From Candidatus Hydrogenedentota bacterium (lineage in GTDB: Bacteria; Hydrogenedentota; Hydrogenedentia; Hydrogenedentales; JAGMZX01), in the NCBI GenBank assembly GCA_029556545.1, contig JAKQEQ010000076.1, positions 61,231-125,230 on the forward strand: a stretch of 64,000 nt of DNA, in the 5' to 3' direction. A program made the translations under genes and the position numbers. Shown one piece after another: positions 47,045-57,621 of this stretch (position 1 is the stretch's first letter; every line of letters begins with the position of its first letter). The notes beneath the pieces are model-generated. The model was not told the DNA's origin. It ran no database searches and saw nothing but the letters and a program-made list of their open reading frames with translations.

Positions 47045-47135
47045 ATGGCGCACCTGTACAGAAAGACGCCCGACGGAACCTTCTACGTCCGTTTCCGCGT
47101 CACTAAGCCGCGTTCCCGACGTAATGAGGCCTGGG
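47045..47135 (+). pseudogene. N-terminal stub of a tyrosine integrase
   Basis: ATG 47045 opens MAHLYRKTPDGTFYVRFRV, the Arm-binding start of many tyrosine integrases, then loses homology within about 30 codons and runs into the 3' end of the subtilisin-like gene. Only the 5' tip of the gene remains. Confidence 0.5.
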
Positions 47136-47167
47136 TAATACCGTATTGTCACCCGGACGCGCAGGTT

Positions 47168-49834
47168 TTACAGAAGCAGTATGACGTATGTTTGAATTGT
47201 TACCGACGTGGTGTTGCTCGCGCTGTCTGTGGCGGAGAGGGTAATGTCGAAGGTGTACGAACCCTCGCCCAAGTAGAACTTCTTGGTGACACTGGCGCCG
47301 GTCCCGAGTGCTTCGGGAGGGCCGCTGTTGACGCGCCATGACCATGACAACGAGGACCCTGTGAGGTCGCCGTCCTCCGGATCATGCGCGTTGCCTTCCA
47401 TGGTCGCTTGGGCGTACCAGCCGCCGCTGTCGTAATCAACCGGCAAATAGGAACCGGCGAGCGGACTGGTGATGTTGACCTGGTCCGGCGGGAGGTCGGG
47501 CGGGTTCGGGTTGGTGGTGATGGTGACGGAGTCGGAATCAGACAGCAGGCCGTCCGTGCCGTCAACACGGATGACGTGTGTGCCGATGGAAAGCGTGCCC
47601 GCGGCAATGGTTCTCGAATGGCCGTTGCCGATGAAGACGCCGTCCACGTACCACGACACTTGGGCGTCGCTGAGTTGGCCGCCGGGGAGGTTGATGTCCG
47701 AACTGGTCGCGGCCAGAAACACGGGCTGACCCTGGAGGAAGACGGCGCCATTCACCGGGGAAACGATGGTGACATTGGGGGGATCGTTTACGACAGTCAC
47801 GGAGATGGCGCTCTGAACGCTCGAACTGTCGGGGAAGGTGGCGCGCGCCGTGATGGTGTGAACGCCGTATGCGAGTCCGTCATAGGAGATGGTGGCGCCG
47901 GTGCCGAGGTTGCCGTTGATTGAACTGGTCCACTGCACGGTGGGCGTGCCGCGCCCGTCGTCGTATACGAACGACTGAAACGTGACGGAGAATCCGCCGT
48001 GCAGTGTGGCGCCGTTTTGCGGCGACTCGATGATGATTGTCGCGCCCAGCGCCTCTCTTACGGCCGCATAGGCGTTGATGTAGCGCCCCACGCGGCTGTC
48101 GGGGCTGGTGTGGGCGGTGTTGATGAGGATGTTGCGCACGGCCGAAGCGGACAGCGAGGGGTTGGCGGCCCACACCAGGGCCGCGACGCCCGCGACGTAG
48201 GGCGCGGAAAAACTCGTCCCGTTCTTCTGATGGGCGCCGGCGCCGGTCGAGGGGTCCGGTCCGACAATGACGCTGTACGGGGCAAAGATATCGACCTGTT
48301 CCGATCCGTAATTTGAACTGCTGGCCCGGTTGCGTGAGTTCTTTGCGAGTCCGCCCACGCACAATACGCCGGCGTTTTCACAGGGGGTCCACCATGTTTC
48401 TTCCCAACAGACGATGAAGCAGTCCTCGGCGTCCACGTTCCTGCCGTCGTTGCCGGCCGCGGCGCAGAGAATCTTGGTCTGGCTGGCGGCGAACGTGGCG
48501 ACCTCGAAGGGGATGACGGTGAAGAAGAGGTAAGCGGGCACGGGCGCGCCGTAGCTCATGTTGATGATGCGCGCGCCGGCGATGGACGCCTCGACGATCG
48601 CACTGATGCTCGTGAAGAAGTCGTAGAGCGTGAATATCATGATGGGCGCCGCAACGGGCCCGCCGGGTCCCGCGCCGCCGAAGGCGTTATCCGGCAGCGC
48701 CATGGCGGCGCTCAACACTTGTGTGCCGTGCCACGGGCACGAGCTGCCGCCGGTGCAACTGAGCAGGTTCTCCGTGCCGATAGGATTCACGAAGGGCACG
48801 TTCGAGATAGCCACCCAGTCGGGCGGGATATCCTGGTTGCCCGCGACCGCGAACCCCATGTCGAGAATCGCGATCTTGACCTTGTTCGCGAGTTTGCCCG
48901 TTCTTGCGAGCAAGTACCACGCCTCCGTCACGCCGATATCCTGGGTGCTGCCCGTGTTCAGGTGGTTCCATTGAAAGGCGTTGGGGAAATAACCCGAACC
49001 GAACTGGTCGAAGCCGTTGGGACCGGTTGCCGCCTCCTGCGTGAAGCGGCTTGCGAGCGACTGGCTGCGCCCGACCCAGTTCACGCCGACAGTGACGCCG
49101 GCCACGGCTTCCTCGGCGCTTGCGGCGATAAGGCGAAGCCCGGCCTCGCTCGAAACGCGGCTGGCGCCGCGCGCGTCCGGGTCGAGCGCGAGTATATCGC
49201 TTACGAGTCGGGAGGGGTCGCCCAAGTCGGTATTGATGCGCACCAGATGGGTCTGTTGCATCTCCAGGTCCGAGCCGGCCGGGTCGACCGTCGCAAGGAG
49301 TTCTCCGTCCCAGCGGGTCACGAAATCAGCGAGTGCGGCAAGATCGTTCGTAACGATGATAAGTTCATTCTCGACGAATTCGGCCTGATTGCCTCGCTCG
49401 TCCACGATTGCCGCCAATGGTCGGGGCGGATCATCGGGGTCAAACGGCGGCAAGGACTCATTGGCCGGGATGATCGTCGGGTCCACGGTCAGGGCCACGT
49501 CGGACAGGGCCTCCTCGGGCAACTCCACGGTGATCGTGGCCGTACCCTCCGAACCGCTCGATGCGCCGCGCGCCGTCACGACGGTCTGGCCGATGCCGTT
49601 GCCCATCACCGTACCGGTCTGGTCCACGGTGGCAATCGCGACGTTCGTGGCCGCCCAGACAAAGGCCGTGTCCTGACTGGACGTCGACGAAGCCTGAAGC
49701 GTCACCGATTCGCCGATCTTGATCGTAACGAACGCCGGAGTCACGGTGACAACGGGTTTGCATCCCGTCATCGCGCCGAAGACGCTACCCGCAACCAGCA
49801 AGAACAGAGACACCCGTAGCGTGGACGTAATCAT
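47168..49834 (-). CDS. Subtilisin-like (S8) lipoprotein with Ig-like domains
   Basis: An 888-aa secreted lipoprotein (lipobox AMTGC, Cys25). A Big-2-type bacterial Ig domain follows (about 28-105, VTVTPAFVTIKIGESVTLQA). The S8 protease core comes next with all triad blocks: the Asp in KIAILDMGFAV (325), the His in CPWHGTQV (369) and the Ser in NGTSFSAPYVAGV (about 540), so it should be active. Three Ig/PKD-like repeats (about 615-885) close the protein. ATG 49834 has GAGGGG seven bases upstream; the frame stays open far beyond it without homology. It is likely anchored at the cell surface to degrade proteins. Confidence 0.88.
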   Translation of the reverse strand: MITSTLRVSLFLLVAGSVFGAMTGCKPVVTVTPAFVTIKIGESVTLQASSTSSQDTAFVWAATNVAIATVDQTGTVMGNGIGQTVVTARGASSGSEGTATITVELPEEALSDVALTVDPTIIPANESLPPFDPDDPPRPLAAIVDERGNQAEFVENELIIVTNDLAALADFVTRWDGELLATVDPAGSDLEMQQTHLVRINTDLGDPSRLVSDILALDPDARGASRVSSEAGLRLIAASAEEAVAGVTVGVNWVGRSQSLASRFTQEAATGPNGFDQFGSGYFPNAFQWNHLNTGSTQDIGVTEAWYLLARTGKLANKVKIAILDMGFAVAGNQDIPPDWVAISNVPFVNPIGTENLLSCTGGSSCPWHGTQVLSAAMALPDNAFGGAGPGGPVAAPIMIFTLYDFFTSISAIVEASIAGARIINMSYGAPVPAYLFFTVIPFEVATFAASQTKILCAAAGNDGRNVDAEDCFIVCWEETWWTPCENAGVLCVGGLAKNSRNRASSSNYGSEQVDIFAPYSVIVGPDPSTGAGAHQKNGTSFSAPYVAGVAALVWAANPSLSASAVRNILINTAHTSPDSRVGRYINAYAAVREALGATIIIESPQNGATLHGGFSVTFQSFVYDDGRGTPTVQWTSSINGNLGTGATISYDGLAYGVHTITARATFPDSSSVQSAISVTVVNDPPNVTIVSPVNGAVFLQGQPVFLAATSSDINLPGGQLSDAQVSWYVDGVFIGNGHSRTIAAGTLSIGTHVIRVDGTDGLLSDSDSVTITTNPNPPDLPPDQVNITSPLAGSYLPVDYDSGGWYAQATMEGNAHDPEDGDLTGSSLSWSWRVNSGPPEALGTGASVTKKFYLGEGSYTFDITLSATDSASNTTSVTIQTYVILLL

Positions 49835-50279
49835 GGTGTTGCCCCTCGTGAGCTTGCGCGCGGCGGAACCGCGCAATTTAGGACCACTGCGGAAAACATT
49901 GGGCCAACCCTGCCGACCCGTGTTTGCCACACATCCCTTCGGCCACATGGGAAACACCCTTGAGCGTGTCGCTATTTCCCGGCGGCCTCGCCGGACGCGA
50001 CGAACCATCCCGGATGGTGAGACACCGCTCTGATTTATCGGGGTCGATCGCTTCTTCGAAGGACGGGATCGCGGCGGGGCAAAGGGCCGCTTGCCGCGGG
50101 GCGCTGCGGCAAGACGCCGTTGCTCTCGACACGCGTTTGGAGCAGGTTTCTTCGGTAGACTATCATGGATGGAACGGGTTGCGGTGAGAGGCTGATGGCG
50201 TGGGTTGTAGGGCATTGCGTGGCGGGACGTCGCGCGTGTGAGGGGCGCCGCGCAAGAGACGTGTCGGGCGTTGAGTGCA
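49835..50279. other. Divergent promoter region, subtilisin-like gene and mfd
   Basis: 445 bp with no gene. It must hold promoters in both directions. I saw no convincing -35/-10 pair and no riboswitch fold that I could defend. Confidence 0.4.
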
Positions 50280-53200
50280 ATGGTTGATATTCCGAACTTG
50301 AACATAATTGACGAGGTGGTCCGGGCGCTTTCCCGGGAGAAGCGGGGCACGGTCGAGGTGATCGGGCCCTGGGGCTCGGGAAAGACGCTGCTGGCCGCGC
50401 AGGCGGCGCGTCGTCTGGGCGCGGCGGTCGTGGTACTGACGGCGGGGCGTATCGAGGCGGAGGCGGTGCATGACGACTTGACGACGTTCGTCTCGGACGC
50501 GGACGCCGTATTGTTTCCGGCGTGGGAAGTGCTGCCGGACGAATTGATGGCGCCGTCGGACGACATCGTGGCGGAACGGTTGGACGCGCTGCGGAGGCTG
50601 GCCGTCGCGCTCGACGCGGAACGCCCCCTGTGTGCCGCGCTGCCCGTGCGCGCGTTCCTGCAGCGGGTGTTGCGGCGCAAGCATCTCGACGCGCGCACGC
50701 TCACCTTCGAGATGCGGCACGAGTACCCGCTGGACGATGTCCTCGAACGGCTCGTGAAGATGGGCTATGAGCGGGAGCCGATGGTCGAGCAGCGGGGCCA
50801 GATGAGCGTGCGCGGCGGTATCCTGGACATCTTCCCGGTCTCGGCGGAGCTTCCGTACCGCATCGAGTTCTTCGGCGACGAGATCGACTCGATCCGCCAG
50901 TTCGAGCCGGAGACCCAGCGCAGCGTGGCCCGCGCGGAACGGGTCGAGGTCCTGCCGCGATCCGAGAAGCAGATGCTGATCGATGCGGCCCGGCAGCCGG
51001 ACGGTCTCGCGGTGGTCCTGGATTATCTCCCGAAAGACACGCTGATTATCCTGGATGAACCGCTGGCGATACGCGAGGAGGCGCAGCGGCTCGAAGAGCA
51101 ATTCGGGGAGAGTCCCTTCTACATGCGGTGGGAGGAGGCGGCGGCGCGGCTTGCCAGGTTTCCCCGGCTGTGCGTGGCGCAAATCGCGCATGAATCGACG
51201 GAGGACGCGACGCGGTTTCACGCGCCGATGCTGGCGATTTCGGGATGGGCGGGCAAGCCGCATGGGTTCTGGGATCAACTCAAGGAGTGGGAGATCGAAG
51301 GCTATCGCGTGCGGCTCTTGTGCGTGAACGCGGCGGGCCGCCGCCGCCTGCTCGAACTGCTCGAGGAACACGGCTACCGCCCGGGCCGCGACCCCTTCGA
51401 CGTGACCGTCGAGGTCGGGCGGCTGCGCGCGGGTTTTGTCTCGCCGAAGGACAAGCTGGCCCTTCTGGGCGAGCGCGAAATGTTCGGCCGGCACCATATG
51501 CGCCGCACGCGGCGGCGCTTCGAGGCGGGCGCCGCGGTCACGCAGTTCACCGATCTCAAGACGGGCGACTACATCGTCCACGCGCATCACGGCATCGGAC
51601 GCTACCTCGGGCTGCGCCGTTTCCAGGGCAAGGCCGGCGATTACCTCGCGGTGCAGTACGGCGGCGGCGACATGCTCTACGTGCCGGTCACGCTAATCGA
51701 CCAGATTCAAAAGTACATGGGCGGCGACGGGGTCGTGCCGAAGGTGGACCGGATCGGGGGCGCGTCGTGGGCGCGCCGGAAGAGCCGCGTGCGGAAGGCG
51801 GTGCGCGAGTTGACGGAGGAGTTGGTCAAGCTCTACGCCGCCCGCGAGCACGGCCCCGGCATCGCCTGCGGCCCGGACACGCCGTGGCAGCGCGAGTTCG
51901 AAGATGCCTTCGAGTACGACGAGACACCCGACCAGATGCGCGCCATCGAAGACGTCAAGCGCGCGATGGAATCGCCGCGGTGCATGGACCGGCTTGTCTG
52001 CGGCGACGTGGGCTACGGCAAGACGGAGGTCGCGCTGCGGGCGGCGTTCAAATGCGTGCTCGACGGGCGGCAGGCGGCCCTGCTCGCGCCGACGACGGTG
52101 CTCGTCCAGCAGCATTACACCACGTTCACCGAGCGCATGGCGGGGTTCCCGGTCCGCATCGAGATGGTCAGCCGCTTCCGCACCGCGGGGCAACAGAAAC
52201 GCACCCTCGAACGGCTCAAGGCGGGCGAGGTGGACGTCGTTATCGGCACGCACCGGATTATCTCGAAGGACGTGCGCTTCAAGAACCTCGGCCTCGTGAT
52301 CATCGACGAGGAGCACCGTTTCGGCGTGGCGCACAAGGAAAAACTGAAGCAGGCGCGCACGCACGTGGACGTGCTGAGCATGTCGGCCACGCCCATCCCG
52401 CGCACGCTCCACTTCTCGCTCATGGGCATCCGCGACATGAGCCTCATCAACACCGCGCCGAACGACCGCCTGCCCATCCACACGTGCATCGAGGTGTGGG
52501 ACGAGCGGCTGGTCCAGGAGGCCATCACACGCGAACTGGGCCGCCAGGGCCAGGTCTTCTACCTGCACAACCGCGTCCAGACCATCGAGAAGGTGGCGCG
52601 CGAGGTGCGCCGCCTTGTCCCGCGCGCGCGCGTCGCCATCGCCCACGGGCAGATGGGCCGTCACGAACTCGAGGACGTCATGACCGCGTTCGTGCGCAAG
52701 GAAATCGACGTGCTCGTGTGTACGACCATCATCGCGTCCGGCATCGACATCCCGAACGCGAACACCATCATCATCGACCGCGCCGACATGTTCGGCCTCG
52801 CGGACCTCTACCAGATTCGCGGGCGCGTGGGCCGGTACAAGCACCGCGCCTTCGCGTATCTGCTCGTGCCGGGCGACCGCGCCATTACCGAAGAAGCGCA
52901 GCAGCGGCTCAAGGCGCTCGAGGAATTCTCCGCCCTCGGCGCGGGTTACCGCGTCGCCATGCGCGACCTCGAAATCCGCGGCTGCGGCGACATCCTCGGC
53001 GCGGAACAGCACGGCCACATCGCGGAGGTCGGCTACGAAACCTATAAGGAACTGCTTGCCGAGGCCGTGGCCGAGGCCCGCGGCGAGCCGGTCCGCCACC
53101 GCGCGCTTCCACCTTTCGAAGTCGCCGTGGACGCCTACATCCCCGAGGACTACGTGCCCGTGCCCGCGCAGAAGATTTCGCTCTACCGGCGCATCGCGGG

Positions 53201-53555
53201 CGTGACCGCCGTCGAGGAGATCAGCGAGATGGAGTCCGAACTCGCCGACCGCTTCGGCCGTCCGCCAGCGCCCGTGCGGCGGCTGATCGAGGTCATGCGC
53301 GCCCGCGCCCTCGCCGCCGAACACGGTGTCACGCGCATGGTCGCCGCGAAGGGGGCCGTATCCATCGAGTTCGAGGGCGCGCACCTGCTGAACAAGACCG
53401 CGCAACGCGCCCTGCGCGAGGCATTCGGGAACGACATCGAGCTATCCTGGCGCGAACGGCCCGGCGTCACCTGCCGCCTCGGCGGCGCGGACACCGACCC
53501 CGTCGCCGCGACCCTGCGTGTCCTGCGCGTGCTGGGCCATACCGAGCCGGCATAG
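50280..53555 (+). CDS. mfd: Transcription-repair coupling factor
   Basis: Removes RNA polymerase stalled at DNA damage and recruits UvrA. The 1091-aa protein has the UvrB-like N-terminal module (GPWGSGKTLLAAQ, PAWEVLPDE, RGGILDIFPV), the RNA-polymerase-interacting domain (DYIVHAHHGIGRYLGL, about 430), the translocase with Walker A CGDVGYGKTEVA (about 580), the DEEH box (IIDEEHRFGV), SMSATPIPRTL and the GRVGRYKHRAFAYLL block, and the C-terminal regulatory TRCF domain. Length and order are normal. ATG 50280 is chosen because the family N-terminus starts there. It stands alone on the plus strand. Confidence 0.96.
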   Translation: MVDIPNLNIIDEVVRALSREKRGTVEVIGPWGSGKTLLAAQAARRLGAAVVVLTAGRIEAEAVHDDLTTFVSDADAVLFPAWEVLPDELMAPSDDIVAERLDALRRLAVALDAERPLCAALPVRAFLQRVLRRKHLDARTLTFEMRHEYPLDDVLERLVKMGYEREPMVEQRGQMSVRGGILDIFPVSAELPYRIEFFGDEIDSIRQFEPETQRSVARAERVEVLPRSEKQMLIDAARQPDGLAVVLDYLPKDTLIILDEPLAIREEAQRLEEQFGESPFYMRWEEAAARLARFPRLCVAQIAHESTEDATRFHAPMLAISGWAGKPHGFWDQLKEWEIEGYRVRLLCVNAAGRRRLLELLEEHGYRPGRDPFDVTVEVGRLRAGFVSPKDKLALLGEREMFGRHHMRRTRRRFEAGAAVTQFTDLKTGDYIVHAHHGIGRYLGLRRFQGKAGDYLAVQYGGGDMLYVPVTLIDQIQKYMGGDGVVPKVDRIGGASWARRKSRVRKAVRELTEELVKLYAAREHGPGIACGPDTPWQREFEDAFEYDETPDQMRAIEDVKRAMESPRCMDRLVCGDVGYGKTEVALRAAFKCVLDGRQAALLAPTTVLVQQHYTTFTERMAGFPVRIEMVSRFRTAGQQKRTLERLKAGEVDVVIGTHRIISKDVRFKNLGLVIIDEEHRFGVAHKEKLKQARTHVDVLSMSATPIPRTLHFSLMGIRDMSLINTAPNDRLPIHTCIEVWDERLVQEAITRELGRQGQVFYLHNRVQTIEKVAREVRRLVPRARVAIAHGQMGRHELEDVMTAFVRKEIDVLVCTTIIASGIDIPNANTIIIDRADMFGLADLYQIRGRVGRYKHRAFAYLLVPGDRAITEEAQQRLKALEEFSALGAGYRVAMRDLEIRGCGDILGAEQHGHIAEVGYETYKELLAEAVAEARGEPVRHRALPPFEVAVDAYIPEDYVPVPAQKISLYRRIAGVTAVEEISEMESELADRFGRPPAPVRRLIEVMRARALAAEHGVTRMVAAKGAVSIEFEGAHLLNKTAQRALREAFGNDIELSWRERPGVTCRLGGADTDPVAATLRVLRVLGHTEPA

Positions 53556-53572
53556 GCGCGGCCCCCTCACCT

Positions 53573-53594
53573 GTACTCGTGCTCGTGATCGTAC
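53573..53594. repeat. Microsatellite related to the oppA signal-peptide repeat
   Basis: GTACTCGTGCTCGTGATCGT, directly after mfd, is the reverse complement of the ACGAGCACGA words at 22811-22846. Confidence 0.6.
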
Positions 53595-53748
53595 TACCTC
53601 ACAGAGCGCCGCACGTTGGACTGCTGGAGATTGGTTCAGCTTACCAGATAAGCGTGCAAATATCCGCCTACGGCGCATTACTCAGTCCATATGGGCGCCT
53701 CACCCGTGGTATTCGCGCGTTCTCATTCCGTGATGGCCATCTCCGCCC

Positions 53749-55107
<1,359 letters not shown>

Positions 55108-55205
55108 GTGTTGTCCGTGTCGTGACGGCGACCGGTGCGTCCGGGATCGCCGTGCTGGATGCACACCTTACCGTACCCGCCGCGATGAGCACAATCGAGG
55201 CGGTA

Positions 55206-55260
55206 TTCGTAGTGCAGGCTTCAGCCTGCCCGGAAGACGGCCTGAAGGCTGGACTACGAA
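55206..55260. repeat. Imperfect palindrome, dispersed-repeat type
   Basis: The left arm TTCGTAGTGCAGGCTTCAG (from 55206) and the right arm ending CTGGACTACGAA (to 55260) are inverted copies with about three mismatches over 21 bp. It lies between the divergent regulator and UroD-like genes. Confidence 0.65.
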
Positions 55261-55351
55261 CGGGGGCCAGCGGAGGGACCATGCTATAATCCCGCGTCGC
55301 GACGGCGAAAACACGCTTCAGGACGCGCCGCGCACGGAGGGACATGAAACC

Positions 55352-56572
55352 ATGACACGACGGGAACGGGTGTTGCGCGCCCTGGCGTTCGAGGAGACGG
55401 ACCGCGCGCCAATGGACCTGGCGGGCATGGCGTCTACGGGTATCAGTTGCTTCGCGTATCCGGGGCTCGTGGCCGCGCTCGGGTTGCCGCCGCGGCGTCC
55501 GCGGGTCTACGACACGGGGCAGATGCTGGCGCTGCCGGACACCGACGTGCTGGACGAGCTCGATATCGACGTGGCGACGGTCATGCCGGACGCGACAAAC
55601 GCCTTCGAGCAGCCGGAGTTGTGGCGTCCTTACGATTTCAACGGCCGTCTCCCCGCGCTGGTGCGTGACCCGGACATGTTCGAGACACTCGAGGACGGCA
55701 CGATCATCCAGCCACGTCACGGGAACCGCATGCCGCCGTCGTCGCACGTTTTCGAGTCGGATCACGGCGGGCAGCCCTTCGACCTGGCGGGCGAGATTCC
55801 GAGACCGGACCTCGAGCGCATCCGGGAGCATTTTGCCGAGAACCCGTTTCGCGAGGAAGAGGCGATGCGCATCGCGGCGCACTGCCGCCGCGCGCGGGAG
55901 GCAACGGACCGGGCCATCCTGTTCTGCGGGCCGGGCGCGGGCATCGGCATCGGCGGGTTCACGGGGATCGCGCAGTTCCCGCTGCTGTGCATGACGGCCC
56001 CGCAGTTCGTGGCGGCATTGCACGAGGCGTACACGCAATACGCGGTCGCGACGCTCGAAACGCTATTGCCGCACATTCACTCGTACATCGACGTGTATCT
56101 CGTGTCCGCGGACGACTGGGGCACCCAGGCGCAGTTGGTCGCCGCGCCGTCGGTCTACGAGGAATTGTTCCTGCCCTATTATCGGCGCATCAACGACGCG
56201 ATACATCGTCTCGCGCCGGGTGTGAAGACGTTCCTGCACTCGTGCGGCGCGGTCTACGACCTCATCGACCTCGTGATCGCGAGCGGCTTCGACGTGCTGA
56301 ACCCGGTGCAGTGGACCGCCGGCGGCCGCGGCTGCCGCGAGTGGAAGGAGAAGGCGTGCGGGCGCCTCGCGCTGTGGGGCGGCGGCGTGAACACGCAGTC
56401 CACCTTGCCCCTGGGCACGGTCGCCGATATCGAGCGCGAGGTGAGGGAGGTGGTCTCGTGCATGAAGGTCGGGGGCGGTTACGTCTTCTGCGCGATTCAC
56501 AACATTCTGGCGGAGATTCCGGGCGAGAAGGTCGCGGCGATGTATCGCGCGGCCGCGACGTGTCACGCCTGA
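55352..56572 (+). CDS. Uroporphyrinogen-decarboxylase-like methyltransferase
   Basis: A 406-aa protein of the UroD superfamily, whose non-heme members are corrinoid-linked methyltransferases (MtaA/CmuA type). Blocks seen: REERVLRALAFEETDRAPMD-like start, IHSYIDVYLVSADDWGTQ, the FLHSCGAVYDLIDLVI metal-ligand segment with His and Cys, and DVLNPVQW with a later Cys-rich VVSCMKVGGGYVFCAIHN. It lacks the Arg-rich N-terminus of true HemE. ATG 55352 follows GGAGGG; an ATG eight bases earlier is out of frame. A TATAAT at 55285-55290 is a possible -10. It is divergent from the sigma54 activator and converges on hisC with a 10-bp overlap. Confidence 0.82.
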   Translation: MTRRERVLRALAFEETDRAPMDLAGMASTGISCFAYPGLVAALGLPPRRPRVYDTGQMLALPDTDVLDELDIDVATVMPDATNAFEQPELWRPYDFNGRLPALVRDPDMFETLEDGTIIQPRHGNRMPPSSHVFESDHGGQPFDLAGEIPRPDLERIREHFAENPFREEEAMRIAAHCRRAREATDRAILFCGPGAGIGIGGFTGIAQFPLLCMTAPQFVAALHEAYTQYAVATLETLLPHIHSYIDVYLVSADDWGTQAQLVAAPSVYEELFLPYYRRINDAIHRLAPGVKTFLHSCGAVYDLIDLVIASGFDVLNPVQWTAGGRGCREWKEKACGRLALWGGGVNTQSTLPLGTVADIEREVREVVSCMKVGGGYVFCAIHNILAEIPGEKVAAMYRAAATCHA

Positions 56573-57621
56573 ACGTCGAGCAGGGTTTCGAGAGCGGCGA
56601 CGAGGGCGGCGCACTCGTTGTCCGTGCCGACGGTGATGCGGATCGCGTCTTCGAGGCGGCGCATGTCGAAATAGCGGACATAGATGGCGCGCTTGCGCAG
56701 CGCGTCGAAGAGTTCCCAGGCGGACGGCGCGCCTTGCTTGCGCGCGAGGACGAAGTTCGCCTGCGAATCGCCCACGACGAAGCCGAGCCGCCGCAAATCC
56801 CCGATGAGTCGCGCGCGGGTCGCGCGCACCCGCGCGACGTTGCGCTCCATGTGCGCGTAATCTTCGACGGCCGCGAGGCCGACTGCCTGGCTGACGGCAT
56901 CCATGTTGTATGAGTCTTTCGTCTTGAGAAACTCGTTGACGAGGTCCGGGTTCGCGACGGCTACGCCGATCCGCATGCCGGCGAGGCTGAACGACTTCGA
57001 GAACGTACGCATGACGATGACGTTGTCGAAGCGGCGCGCGAGGTCCATGCAGTTGTCTTCCGCGAAATCGACGTAGGCCTCGTCGATGACGATTACGCCC
57101 TTGAACCCGGCGCAGAACCGCTCGACCTCGGCGCGCGGCGCGGCGCGGCCGGTGGGCGCGTTCGGGCGCGTGAAGAAGCAGAGCCGCGCGGGCGTCGTGA
57201 AGAAGTCCTCCGTAAGTCCGAAATCGGCGTCGAGATCGACGGTGGCCAGTTCCGCGCCGTGCAGGCGGCACAACACGTCATAGAGGCTGTAGGTCGGGTA
57301 CATGGCCAGGACGCGGTCGCCGGGATCGACGAAGGTGCGCACCGCCAGCGCCAGCAATTCGTCCATGCCGTTGCCCGCGATGATCCACTCCGGGCCGGGA
57401 TACCCGTAGCGGTGCGCGCACGCTTCTCGGAACGCCGTCGCCACGGGGTCGGGATACTTGCGCAACGCTTCCGCGCCGAGGCCGCGCACGGCGTCGAGGA
57501 CGCGCGGCGACGGCGGATACGGGTTCTCGTTTGTGTTGAGCTTGATCACGCCCGCGTCGCGCGGCTGCTCGCCGGGCGTGTAGCCGTCCACGTCCCGCAA
57601 CAATTCACGCGCGTACTTCAC
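56563..57621 (-). CDS. hisC: Histidinol-phosphate aminotransferase
   Basis: A PLP enzyme of histidine synthesis converting imidazole-acetol phosphate to histidinol phosphate. The 352-aa sequence begins in the family pattern (VDGYTPGEQP, KLNTNENPYPPSPRV), has FFTRPNAPTGRAAP, the aspartate in VIDEAYVDFAE, and the PLP lysine in MRTFSKSFSLAGMRIG. ATG 57621 overlaps the hisD stop by four bases (ATGA). It is last in the tpiA-secG-murA-hisD-hisC run and its 3' end overlaps the UroD-like gene, which converges on it. Confidence 0.93.
   Translation of the reverse strand: MKYARELLRDVDGYTPGEQPRDAGVIKLNTNENPYPPSPRVLDAVRGLGAEALRKYPDPVATAFREACAHRYGYPGPEWIIAGNGMDELLALAVRTFVDPGDRVLAMYPTYSLYDVLCRLHGAELATVDLDADFGLTEDFFTTPARLCFFTRPNAPTGRAAPRAEVERFCAGFKGVIVIDEAYVDFAEDNCMDLARRFDNVIVMRTFSKSFSLAGMRIGVAVANPDLVNEFLKTKDSYNMDAVSQAVGLAAVEDYAHMERNVARVRATRARLIGDLRRLGFVVGDSQANFVLARKQGAPSAWELFDALRKRAIYVRYFDMRRLEDAIRITVGTDNECAALVAALETLLDVQA

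Noticed and set aside
49860..50050. Possible cyclic-di-GMP riboswitch before the subtilisin-like gene
   Set aside because: On the minus strand GGCAAAC and GGGTTGG-like words occur, but the order and the core GACGCAAAGCC element are missing, so the fold is not supported.
51245..53047. 600-codon plus-strand frame inside mfd
   Set aside because: An alternative frame of mfd with Arg/Pro-rich nonsense; mfd itself is intact.
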